Positions 21,625-32,488 of a stretch of 64,000 nucleotides of DNA are shown piece after piece. A program made the position numbers and the translations under genes. The notes beneath the pieces are model-generated. The model ran no database searches, was not told the DNA's origin, and was given only the letters and a program-made list of their open reading frames with translations. The DNA comes from Enoplolaimus lenunculus. Taxonomy: Eukaryota; Nematoda; Enoplea; Enoplida; Thoracostomopsidae. The stretch covers positions 62,001 to 126,000 of the forward strand of contig JASANG010002299.1 in NCBI GenBank assembly GCA_030248215.1, in the 5' to 3' direction. The first letter of the stretch is position 1. Every line of letters starts with the position of its first letter.

Positions 21625-24600
21625 CTGCTTAAATTTATCTACTTTGCCCTCGGGAGCGACTTTAGATTTTGACCACGGATACTTGAATCGTTTGAGCTGG
21701 AATTTTCTAACTGGAGTTGGAGCTGCTTGAAATGATTCCTTATTCTCGACATCATCGGCTATGTTCGCATCTTGTTTTGACAATTCTAAAGACTCTGAGC
21801 CTTCGGCGATCGGTGTGTTATCAAAATCAAATGTTACTCGACTAGTTGGACTAAACATTCCAAGAAGATCGCGTAAATCACCGCCTTCATATAACTTGTC
21901 AACATCTGACTGTTCACTCACATAGATTTTTCGACGAGATACCGGCATTTGAGGCAAAGTAAGACTCGGCTTTGATTCTTTGTTCTGGGTGTTGGATTGG
22001 TTTTGATCTTTCTTTTTGTTTCGATGCTTTTCCCATTGCTTTCGACCGTCGTGGTTATAGTAATGATCGTACTGTTCGAACGTTTTAAATCCGCTATCGA
22101 GTCCAATCAGCAAATCATCAATATCAACCACGCTTTGGATATAGCGATTTCGACGTGGTTTTTGTTTTGGTTTTTTGTCGATTCGTAAAATTCTCGCCGC
22201 CAGCTGCTCCAGTTTGCTCATCGATTTTTTTACTCCATATTTCTGGCCGCGTTTGCCTGTTTTGTTTTCGTTGTTTTGCTTCTTTACATCGGTTTCATCA
22301 CTCGACGACTCTCCTTCAGGCCTAAGCCTCTGGCTAGATTTCATCGAACCCTGTTTCCGAATGCTAGTACCGATATCCCCAACAACGCCATCGCGAGTAC
22401 TACCCTCTGTGTCTTGAAATCGATTCAAATTATCGCCACCCAACGGTTTGCTTTTGCTCTGCCAGCTTGGTTTTGTCCATCCACTCGTTACTGAATCTGT
22501 ATGATATCTGGCTGTTCCTTCTGCTTCGGTCATTAATCGTTTCAGAGCGGACGTTTTTTCAGGCAGTGGTTGTTTGAGTTGTTCTTGCCATCGCGCTCGT
22601 TCAGCCTCACTTTGTTCCTTGAGATTAGCGACTTTCTCCGCTGCCGCTGTTGTTGCTTGCGAGTATTGTTGAACCACCGATGAATGATCATTTGCCAATG
22701 CTTCTGCCTTGTATTTTGCTTCGTATTGTAATTTTGTCATTCCTTTTTGCAAAGTTGTCATCTCGTTGGTCAATTTTGATTGTTTCGACTGTAGAGCTGA
22801 TCGCAGCTCGGACATTTGCGTTTCGAAATCGTCTCTTTTATCCGCCGCAGATGTTTGCCTTATGCTTCGTTTCTCATTTGTTGATTCCACAAGTGCTGAT
22901 TGGTTAAGATTTTTTGATGATAACCCGCCAGGATAATTCGTTGATTTTTCTGCCGCCGTTAATTTGTTGTCTTCCATTTCGGCAAGTTTTTTGCGTAATT
23001 CAGCGGCTGCTTTAGCGCGTTCTTGACGTTTTCGTTCAAATTCAGACAGCGTCGGTTTTGTTTCAGATGTATCGTCACCAACCTTGATTGTTGTTCCAAA
23101 TTCTTTGATGCCATCTTTTGATCCAGTTGTACCGGCCAGCTGTTCTTTAAGATGATCGACTACACCGAGCGCTCTCGCTGTCCGTCGTGCTTGCTCTTGT
23201 CGCAACTTATCGTGTTGTGCAGCTTCTTCTGGTGACATGTTGAGCGTTGACTTGCGAAACTCTTTTGTACTTCGCCTCGTGTCAGGTATTTCTTGTTTTT
23301 CTTGCATCACCGATGTTGCTCCGATTGTTTTTGCTCCAGCTTTGTACGGCAACTTTGATCGATTGCTGTCATGTTCTGGTTGTCTTCCAGCTTGATCTTC
23401 ATAATTTTGTCGTTCTTGCATTCGACGTTCGGCTTCCGTGCCATCTTTCAGTGTTGGTGTCACATCAGCTGCAGTTGCGAATTTCTTCGTTTGTTCAATG
23501 CGTTTGATTGCCCAATCAGTACGTGGTTGTTGTTGATATCGGCGACTGCTGCCGTGAATATATTCCGCAACGTGCGCTGGGGCAGACTGGTCATCCATTG
23601 GTTGAACATACGTTTCAGGCAAATAAATTTCATTCAACTCACCTACTTCTTCTACAACAACGTTCGCATGTTTACCTTTTAGACCAGAGGATACCATCTC
23701 TCCGACAGCCTCCTTATCGCTGACCGTCTGCGTTCGGCTGCTGTCTGCACGTTGCCATGGCAGACTATTGTCGATTGGACGGCTGTAAGTAGTATCATCT
23801 TCGACAATTTCATCACTGACACTTGAGCAAATTGTTTGTTTCAATGGCAGCGAAGACGATGGCACTTCGTCGAGTTCATCGACGAAAGACGCTGAAATTT
23901 TCATTAATTCGCAATCGATCTCATCGTTGTTGTTTTCAGCATCGGTGCCATTATCTTCACTAAAACTGATCGATCCAACTTCTTCTTCCACCACTTGTCC
24001 ATCGTTGTCTGAGAGCTGTTCGCATTCAATTGCCAAACCATAACACGAATCACGCATCGCTTCCTGGATATCGACGGTCGATAGTTGTGGTTCAAACGAT
24101 TGTTGAGCTGCTCGTTCTTGAATGTACGCGTCGTGAAACATATCTTGTGGTTGATATCTGCCATTTTCTCCATCATCGTTTTCATCACTCGATCTGTCGC
24201 CATTAATATCTTCAAGCGATTCATCAGATGTGGTCGCTCTCATCAATGAAGCGACTGGCAGTTGGCCACCTTTGAACGGCAACGCCAACGTGACTTGATC
24301 TTCGTACTCGACCGTATGATAGTAAGCGTCACCGGTATCATCATCGATAATGACGTCGTATGTAAACGCAAACGCTGGATCAAGCAACCGTGTGCTTCGA
24401 CGACGCTTTTTCATTCGTCGATTTCGTCGACGTCGTCGATGTATGACGTCATCATCGCCAGTTGAATACGTGACTTCATCGGATACGTCAGTGCTACAAG
24501 CGTCCTCGAATGCTTCTGGTTCAATATCCTCGATTGTCACTGCCGCTGTATTCATCAACTCGGACATAATATCGATCGGGGGTCGAAATTCCAGCCGACC

Positions 24601-26096
24601 TAACTCGTCTGCTGCGGTATCGGTGCCCCCATTTGCTGTAATCGCAGGTTGTCGATGCCATATTTTGTTGTTATCTTCGTTTGTTCCGTATTCGTTGTGA
24701 TCGTCGTCATTGTCGGCGTCACTCGAGTCGATATAATCGGTGACCGAAACAACACTTTCTTCGTCGCTTGTACCCATAGGTCTCAGTTGTTTGCTACCGC
24801 TTCTACTATACGACAAGGGCCTACTTTGATCACTGAGCGAACGTTGATCAAGTGTGACCACTTCTGTTTCTTCTGTTTCGCTAAGTATCGCGTCGTCGAC
24901 GTTTTCATCGCAACTTCGATACGTCACTTCGTCTTCGTCGTAACAGTCGAATCCACAAAACTGTCGCCAATCCACTACTGAACTGACAAATTTAGGCTTC
25001 GGAGTTTCGATGACGTCATTTTTACTTTCAATGGAGATCGATTCACCATCAGGAGATTGTCTCGGCTCATCAATGGTTTCCGCTTCTTTGGCGATATTAT
25101 CACTTTCATCTACCGCATTTGTATTTGCACTGTTTGCTGAATTATCGTAGTATTGCGAGACAAATTGCTGCCATACATCGTTGTCAACATTTTTTCCGTT
25201 AGAATTGTCATCGATTTTCATTGGTTCACGCTCCTCAGTTTCGTTATCATATTCATTCGTTTCATCTTGCCGACTTGTACCAATTGACTGAGCAGGTGTA
25301 AATGTTTTCAATGGTAACAACCCTCCATTAGACGATTTTCGATCACTGATCGCTTCGGTTTCCGTCGGATCTGATGTTTCAACTTCAATTTCAACGTTTC
25401 GATGCTCAACTGAACAGCGTTCCTTCTTGCTTGGCTCACGATCGTCGTCTGTAATTTCCGGACAAAACACCGCCCACGGTGCAACTGAAGAATCGTCGCA
25501 AATAATTCGCTCGTCGCTATCAACGGCATCGTTCGTGTCTTCGTTCTTTAACTCGCTTGTGTTGTTTGTCGGTTGTTTTTCTTGATCGTGATTTGGTCGG
25601 TGTTTTGTGGGTGTCTGCCATGGTAGCAAACAAGCAACAAATTCCGACTCACGGTCGGGTTTTCGTTCTTCGACTGGTGACGTTTTAGGTCGTGGTTTTT
25701 GCCATGGTAGTAAAAATTCAATTTCTTCCGGTTCATCCTTGTCAAGCTGATAATTGGCCTCTTCCGTCCGGCGGATATCTGTTTTGCCCGTTTGGGAACT
25801 AGCTTCAGCGTCTTCAGTTCGGTCCGGCGAAAAGTAGCTGACCTCACTCGGATCTAGCGGTACACCGGTCGAAAACATTTGACGATTTAGGATGTTAGGC
25901 GATTGGTAAGGCAAAGAAGGCGTTAGTTGTTCTAAATCAGGCGTTAAGAGCCACTTTTCTGGTTCTATAGGATTATTTAGAGTACAAATATCGCCACTGG
26001 ATCGTCGGGACGAACTGCTGTTTGAGTCTGTTTCGGTTTCGACGTCGCCGGTCAGCGCTTCTTCCGATGAAGTAGTACTTGCTGTATCGGAAGATT
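21625..26096 (-). CDS. FHOD-type formin, long form, giant coding exon 4
   Basis: A 4,472-base open exon (residues about 1514-3004). The acceptor is tgtattcgttttcag before AATCTTCC, taking one base from exon 3 to make a Lys codon. The frame runs to a donor CAG then gtaaag in phase 0; read-through would stop five codons later at 21607. It is rich in Ser, Asp and Glu. Motif LPWQ occurs three times (LLPWQKP, LLPWQTP, SLPWQRA), with related LPYQSP and APWAVFCP. A basic patch (RRRRRNRRMKKRRRS) lies near the middle. Late in the exon are Ala/Glu/Lys/Gln-rich segments typical of coiled coil (ERKRQERAKAAAELRKKL; MSELRSALQSKQSKLTNEM). A conserved-looking piece, VVDIDDLLIGLDSGF, lies near the end. The role is unknown; a disordered scaffold or actin-associated N-terminal tail is inference. 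Confidence 0.72.
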
Positions 26097-26212
26097 CTGA
26101 AAACGAATACAATTAAAAACAAAATGTTTGGGGCGTGAAAATTGTTGTTTGTGATTTTTCTCTCGGGGACTCCGATTACCATATAAACTATGAATTTAGT
26201 TATAGCGTTTTT

Positions 26213-26408
26213 GGTCCATGTTACTTTAAAGGGCGTCCTGGTTTCTGGTGAGTCTATAAAAGAGTAGGTTTAGATTCTAGATTACATTTTTTGCTTAGGC
26301 TTCGGCTTAGGCTTAGGCTTAGGAATTCATTTTTGCAACGCTTAGGCATAGGCTTCGGGTTAGGAATATCATTAATCTACTGTTACGTCCCTTAAAATAA
26401 CATTGGCC
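26213..26408. mobile_element. GGCC/TTAGGC MITE, subfamily A
   Basis: Begins ggtccatgttactttaaagg and ends with the reverse complement of ggccaatgttattttaag. Flanks share GCGTTTTT. The core holds GCTTAGGCTTAGG runs. It lies in formin intron 3, about 110 bases above giant exon 4. Confidence 0.8.
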
Positions 26409-26464
26409 GCGTTTTTGAACAAACAGTCCCTGGTATCGTTTAGTGATCCCGACCAAAGTAGAAA

Positions 26465-26897
26465 ATAGGGTCGTAACAATAGTACAGGCAAAATAGGCAT
26501 ATTCCTACGCCTAAGCCTATGCCTAAAGCTTAAGCCTAAGCAAAAAATTTGTCTAAAGCTAAAGCTTTACAATATTGCAGTCTCATAGAAAAATGTTCCC
26601 CCTCTAATCTTTACATGGGCCGTGAGCTGTACGAGCAACTGATTTGTTGAACTGAACTAAACTGAAACACTTTCAAGGCTGCTTTTTTGGTGAGACGGCC
26701 CATGTAAAGATCAGGGGCGGAATATTTCTTTGTGGGACTAGAATAGAGTAAGCTTAAGCTTTAGACTAATTTTGTTGCTTCTTAACTTAGCCTTAGGCTT
26801 AGGCTTTGGCTAGGAATATGCTCATTCTTAATAGTCTTAGGCTTAGGCTTAGGTTAAGGAATATGCTTATAATACTGTGCCGCCCCTGTTATCAGCC
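26465..26897. mobile_element. Two GGCC/TTAGGC MITEs, subfamily B, in inverted array
   Basis: 26465-26622 is a reverse copy (ends ctttacatgggcc) and 26697-26897 a forward copy (starts ggcccatgtaaagatcaggg). The forward copy has a perfect 8-bp duplication GGTGAGAC (26689-26696 and 26898-26905). The pair forms a large potential hairpin with a roughly 75-base loop. Confidence 0.8.
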
Positions 26898-27228
26898 GGT
26901 GAGACTGCAAAATGTTAGGCTTAGATTTTATTTTTTGCTTAGGCGTCGATTTTTAGGCCAAGGCTTGTGATTTACAGTTTTTTGATCGCTTAAGCTTAGA
27001 CTTAGACATATGCTTAGCATACTATTACGGCGTCAAAGTAAACTTTAACACAAATGCTTTGTAGTTGAAGATTTGAAATGTAAATATATCTCAAATATAG
27101 CAACTCTGAAACTAAACAGTATCATATTAATAGCTTTCCTTGCTGACGTGCAAATGGGCTGTTTGAAACAACGGATCGTGTACTGATAAATACGTTACTT
27201 ATTTAAAGTAGAATTTGGCCTCAGGTAT

Positions 27229-27793
27229 ATAACAGGGCCGAAACAGTAGTATAAGCGTATTCCTAAGCCTAAGCTAAAAGCCTAAGCGTAAGGATGAGCA
27301 TATTCCTGAGCCTAAGCCTAAGCCTAAGCCTAAGCATAAGGCTAAGCGTAAGGATGAGCCTATTGCTAAGCCTAAGCCTAAGCCTAAGTCTACGCGTAAG
27401 CAAAAAATTTAGTCTAAAGCTTAAACTGGCTCTATTACAGCCCCTTTGGTAAACGATCCGGCCCTGTTCTATACATGGGCCAAAATTTGTATACTTTTTA
27501 TCACAAGTTTGTGTTCAAATTTTTGCTGATAAAACCGGTATGTAACAGAAAGGTTCATAAACCAGCCACTGCAGTAAAAAACCAAATCGAACTTAAGGCA
27601 CATGTTACTTTTAGGCCTTCCCGGTTTCTAGTAAATTTGTAAAACAGCAGCCTTAGATTCTAGACTGCAATTTTTTTGCTTCGGCTTAGACTTAGGCTTA
27701 AGTGTAGGAACACACTTTTTTCGACGCTTTAAGCTTAGGCTTAGGCTTAGCAATACGCTTAATCTACTGTTACAGCCCTAAAAGTAACATTGC
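27229..27793. mobile_element. Two GGCC/TTAGGC MITEs (B reverse 27229-27483; A forward 27598-27793)
   Basis: The first ends ggccctgttctatacatggg; its core is CCTAAGCCTAAGCC. The second starts ggcacatgttacttttaggc; its flanks TCGAACTTAA/TTGAACCTAA suggest an imperfect duplication. Both lie in formin intron 3. Confidence 0.7.
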
Positions 27794-27852
27794 TTGAACC
27801 TAAAATACAACTCACAAATTTTGGTCCGAAAAAAAATCTGAGAACTATTTTA

Positions 27853-28460
27853 CACTGTAAATTTCAGTTAGCTTATTTTAACTTAGAATGAGATGAATCT
27901 TCTGAGAGGTCCGTACAGAACTCCGAATTCTAAATTGATTGAACTCATTCTGAGTTAATTAATCAACTACTGTACTGGCCCAAATAAAAGGGGGGACTGA
28001 TATTTATTTGTCCTCTCCAGAAGGTACCCCCAGTCCCTGTTATTCGGTTACGGACTGTTATTTTTTTAACCCGCTCTCCGGCGCCTTCGTTACCGACATA
28101 TATCCGGTATTGCAACTATCCGTTGAACTAAAGTTTATTTGTCTTGTAACAAAAGTTTGAGCGATAATGCAAGGTAATACTTAGAAATGTACTTTCAAAA
28201 TTTAAGTATTCTTTAAAATTTCGAACTCAACTATATTTGGTCATGTACTCTAATTAGGGTTTACGGACTTTATCCGCTCACGGACCCTTATTAGAGATAT
28301 GGACTCCTATTGATTGGGACACAAAATGGGGACCGCCCCCGTTTTATTACCCCCTCTTATTCGGGTCACTACAGTAACCCTAACTCAGAAATAACCAGAA
28401 ATAACTAGCTACAATTCTCTGCCTGAGTTGATTAATCAAACTGATCGAAATTTTACTGTG
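27853..28460. mobile_element. Foldback MITE (CACTGTAAATTTCAGT family), split by a Tc1-type MITE
   Basis: Begins cactgtaaatttcagttagc and ends gaaattttactgtg, with TA outside. The interior is repeats of GAGTTGATTAATCAAC/TCAGAATGAGTT. The 27970-28374 element is inserted in the middle. Confidence 0.75.
27970..28374. mobile_element. Tc1/mariner-type MITE nested in a foldback element
   Basis: Ends CTGTACTGGCCCAAATAAAA and CTGTAGTGACCCGAATAAGA (reverse complement), flanked by TA at 27968-27969 and 28375-28376. The CACTGTAAATT foldback element continues on both sides. Confidence 0.85.
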
Positions 28461-28988
28461 TAACAGCGTCTTGAGCTTCTGTATTCGAAAAAACTCATAT
28501 TTGGTCAAATCAATGCCACCATACAGGTGCGGTGTTTTTATTAGACAAAAACGGGGCAATTTAAAGCATATAAAACCGGAAACAGGGTATATAAAAATAT
28601 TCAGTTTCTTTTCTTAAAATTGTTTTATTTTTACGACGCATCTGTAAATGTATAACATTACCTACCAGGTGTTTCTTGTTCAATTTACGCAAGCGCTTGC
28701 CAAAATAGGAAATGAATGTCATAAAAAATTTAGTGAAATTTATTATTATTACGCGGATTTGACGGAAAACTTCAAACGCTAAAAAATAAAACTTTTTTTA
28801 CAAATTGTAAACCTTTCTAATTGACTCAGATACAATTTTACGCAGATTCAAACATTTTAAGCAAATTGTGTACATTTAAGAAATAGTGCAACTAAGCAAG
28901 CATTTGTCTAAACTTTGAAGTTTTGCAAAATTTTCAAAATGTTTAGTTTTGAGCTGATTAGGTTGGGCATTTTGACTATGAAGTTTTC

Positions 28989-29178
28989 GGCCAACGTTAC
29001 TTTAATGTTACTTTACGGGCCTAACTGTAGATTAAGTGTATTTTTAAAACCCAAGCCAAAACGTAAGCGTTGCAAAAATGTGTTCCTAAGCCTAAGCAAA
29101 AAGATGTAATCTAGAATCTACATCTACTCTTTTATGGACTCACCAGAAACATGGACGCCCCTTAAAGTAACATGGGCC
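28989..29178. mobile_element. GGCC/TTAGGC MITE, subfamily A, reverse
   Basis: Starts ggccaacgttactttaatg and ends ccccttaaagtaacatgggc. AAGTTTTC lies on both sides. The core has CCTAAGCCTAAGC. Confidence 0.75.
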
Positions 29179-30278
29179 AAGTTTTCCTTTGAACAGCTCC
29201 ACAGGAAAAAATTTTTCGAAACTGAAGTAATTAACAACTACGCGAGCGAAACGAGCGAAAATCTATGTGTAATTTTTTGTATCTAGTGGAAATTATGACA
29301 CACGAACTGATTCCGATTGGGATTGACCGCGGCCTCCCGGCCCCCTCTCGGTACGCCTCTGTTCTATACAGAATAATACCAAAAACCTAGGCAAACCGTA
29401 GCTATTTCGAAAAATATTGCTCTATGAAAGGTTACAATTACCCACATTCAACCGCAGTATCGTATGTATAAATTTGAATCTACGACAATTCGTTGCCTGA
29501 CAACTTGTCACTCAACATTGTGATACAGCTTATTATAATCACCTATGTGAAATCCTAAGAGCAATCTTAAGCCTAAACCTAAACCTAAAGCATATTGATG
29601 GGCGACCGGATTGTCGAATAGATGACATTTCAAATTTTACAAATTGTCAAGCGACGAGTTATCGGCGTCGAGTGACAAATTGTCGTTCGTGATGCGATAA
29701 AATTTAAATCTTAGGTATGAAATTCAAAGAAAGCAGTCAAAAAATCCATGTGCGGCACATCTTTGTGCCAGCAACAGACGGTCGATGCTCAATAGCGCAA
29801 CTGATTTGAGAATACAGTGTCGAAAATTTAAAATTTAAATTAAAAAACAACAAAAAACAGACTGGCAACCGATTGCTGTGCAGCGGTGAGTCAAAATGCA
29901 CACAAACCAACTTTTGTACCCAATTTTTTGCAAAACATTGTATTATATATAAATAAATATATATATGTATATATACATATATATGCTAAATTTTGACTTA
30001 TGATCACAGAACGCGCTGCAATAAGCTATTTGTGAGCCTTACTGTAATGGATGATAAAACCAACAGCTGTTTTTCAACCATTTTTTTCGATGCCAACTGA
30101 AAAAATTTAAAATATATGCACCTATGGATAAATCACCATATACAAAAATATATATCTGAATGTCAAAATATTAAAACGTGGGCTTAAATACAGCCCGACA
30201 CCGCGTAGCTGATCGGAGTTTTTTCCGAGGTATAAAAAACGACCAATCAGGAAGAGGGTAAGCTGCTATTTACAGGAT

Positions 30279-30492
30279 GGCCCATGTTACTTTAATGGGC
30301 GTCCAGGTGTCTGGTGGATCTATAAAAGAGTGGGTTTAGATTTTGGATTACATTTTTTTGCTTAGGCTTCGGCTTAGGCTTAGGCTTAGGCTTAGGCTTA
30401 GGCTTAGGCTTAGGCTTAGGCTTAGGCTTAGGCTTAGGCTTAGGCTTAGGCTTAGACCTAGGCTTAGGCTTAATCTACTGTTACGTTGGCCA
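30279..30492. mobile_element. GGCC/TTAGGC MITE, subfamily A, with longest TTAGGC array
   Basis: Begins ggcccatgttactttaatgg and ends gttacgttggcc. Contains about 18 near-perfect GCTTAG/TTAGGC hexamers at 30360-30472, the longest such tract here. Confidence 0.8.
30360..30472. repeat. (TTAGGC)n array, about 18 copies
   Basis: Near-perfect head-to-tail TTAGGC, identical to the canonical nematode telomere hexamer. It is internal to a MITE, so it is an interstitial tract and not a chromosome end. Confidence 0.95.
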
Positions 30493-30821
30493 AAGGATTG
30501 TTCAAACATGGTTGTTTTTTAATATTTTTGAATTTGATTAATATTTTAAACTATTTTAATTTTATTTTTGCATTTCAAAATTAAATTAAAATTAGATTTT
30601 GGAACAAAATAGTTCATCGATTTCAGGCGCGCTGGGGCGTCTTTTTGCCAAAATTTACAATTTTTTTGAACCAAAACGTTAAAAACTCAAGATTAATAAT
30701 ACATCGTTTACTTTATTAACCAAAAGAATTAAGCCATCTTCATCAGTGCTTTAACGCTGGTCTTAAGCACACTTCAAAACCGTAACTGCTTAAGCAAAAA
30801 TTAAGCAGATTCGTAAAATTA

Positions 30822-31209
30822 GGGTTGCGCTATACTCGACGTCCGACGCCCGTCCAGCGCCGTCCGTCACCGTCCGTCACTCGTGCGGCGCCGTCCGTCA
30901 CCGTCCGTCATCCGTGCGGCGCCGTCCGTCACCGTCCGTCACCCGTTCGGCGCCGTCCGTCACCGTCCGTCACCCGTGCGGCGCCGTCCGTCACCGTCCG
31001 TCACCCGTGCGGCGCCGTCCGTCACCGTCCGTCACCCGTGCGGCGCCGTCCGTCACCGTCCGTCACCCGTGCGGCGCCGTCCGTCACCGTCCGTCACCCG
31101 TGCGGCGCCGTCCGTCACCCGTGCGACGCCGTCCGTCATCCGTACGGCACCATACGGGTGACGCACGGTGACGGACGGCGCCGGCCGTCAACAACAGTAT
31201 AGCGCAACC
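30822..31209. mobile_element. MITE with GGGTTGCGCTATACT ends and a GC-rich 31-bp minisatellite
   Basis: Inverted ends gggttgcgctatact (30822-30836) and agtatagcgcaacc (31196-31209). Between them lie about eight units of a 31-bp repeat built of CCGTCACCGTCCGTCACCCG plus TGCGGCGCCGT. The open frames across it in several registers are artefacts of the period. It lies in formin intron 3. Confidence 0.85.
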
Positions 31210-31974
31210 GTAATTTTAAATTTTAGTCGTTGCTTGACGTTTTTTCAAACTTACTATTAACTTCTCATTCCAAAATCAAATTACGATATATATTTAAATT
31301 TAACAAATAATTGATACGCCTGCAATTTTTCGCAGATTTCAATAAGCTTGAAGCTTAAACCTATTGTTCCGAAACAATTTTCGCTGGGACAGTTTGTACC
31401 AATCCCAACAGATATAACCAAACCAGCTTGTAGCACTCAAAAGCACTTTTGTATGCAGGTAAAAACCCCCCTGTCTTGCTCGCCAAGTTGCCCCAATTCA
31501 GCAATCAACAACACTCAAACTGGCAACAGTAGATTTTGCCAAAAATATCTTATTCGCATACAAATACCTCGCGAAACCGATAATAGAAATCTTATATATA
31601 CAGGTTTTATATTTTGTACCTTAACGAGGCGAAAGTTGGTGATTTTTGCTCTGAGATGGCGTTGAAAACCTGTGTATTTTTGCGTTATAAAAGCGGCAAC
31701 TGTTTGCTAATTGAAATTGCAACAAAATTGCAGAATTTACTCCTGTAAAAGAGAGAGAATATTACATAAACAACAAATATACCCTGGTTTAAACGGGTAA
31801 CCGTGGCATCGCTCCACAGCGACTAATGTCATATATTACAAATTCGTGAGCAAACGAGTCATTGCCTTGGCTTCAACATATTGACGGATATATAATCATA
31901 TAATCATATGCAAATTTTATGTGATGATAGTTGCTCAACGAAGCTTACAAAGAGTTGAACGAAAAATTATTCAA

Positions 31975-32130
31975 ATTCAAGTAAGTTGCCAACTAACCTT
32001 GCTACGAAGGCTAAAAAAAGTTCAGGAAGGGCATACAAGTGTTTTCGATGACTTATACAAGGAAGATTGAAAATTTTTTCAAGGGGGTTAAGAACCCCCT
32101 GGTCGCCTCCCCCCTTGGCTACGGGCCCGT
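31975..32130. repeat. Repeat with CCCCTTGGCTACGGGCCC end
   Basis: aaccttgctacgaaggctaa at the left; aagggggttaagaaccccct and ccccccttggctacgggccc at the right. A related copy is at 51300-51455, ending cccccttgactacggtccc. An unclassified short mobile repeat. Confidence 0.5.
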
Positions 32131-32488
32131 TCAAATAGCTCAATATCATCAGGAGGTAACGCTTTGAATTTGTTACGGCACCTTGGATGATGACTTTGAT
32201 TTCTAGATGTTAATCGGTCTGCCCTTACTACAAATACTTGCAATAGCGCTAGCGTATAGCACCCATCACCAGTTAGTAACACGTTTTCAAACAAATAAAC
32301 CGCTGCGAATGTGGATCTTAAAATTGACGCACAAACAAAACTAGAAAACATTCTATAAGTTTTAGTTTGCACCTCTGTAATAAATCACAGGTATGAAGAA
32401 TCTAAGACAATGTTTTTGTCAACAATTAACCATTTCGCAACTTTAAATTTAAGCTTCAAATTTTGTAAAAAAAATTGTTAAGACTCAC

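Larger units (their letters stand above)
28461..32488. other. Formin intron 3, part between repeats
   Basis: Besides the elements listed separately, 29180-30278 and 31210-31970 are AT-rich with no recognised genes. Short CCTAAACC tracts occur at about 29570-29590. Confidence 0.5.

Noticed and set aside
30360-30472. TTAGGC array as a chromosome end
   Set aside because: It is bounded by MITE ends and unique sequence continues for over 30 kb on both sides.
30825-31202. Arg/Pro-rich frames in three registers
   Set aside because: Artefacts of the 31-bp GC-rich minisatellite.
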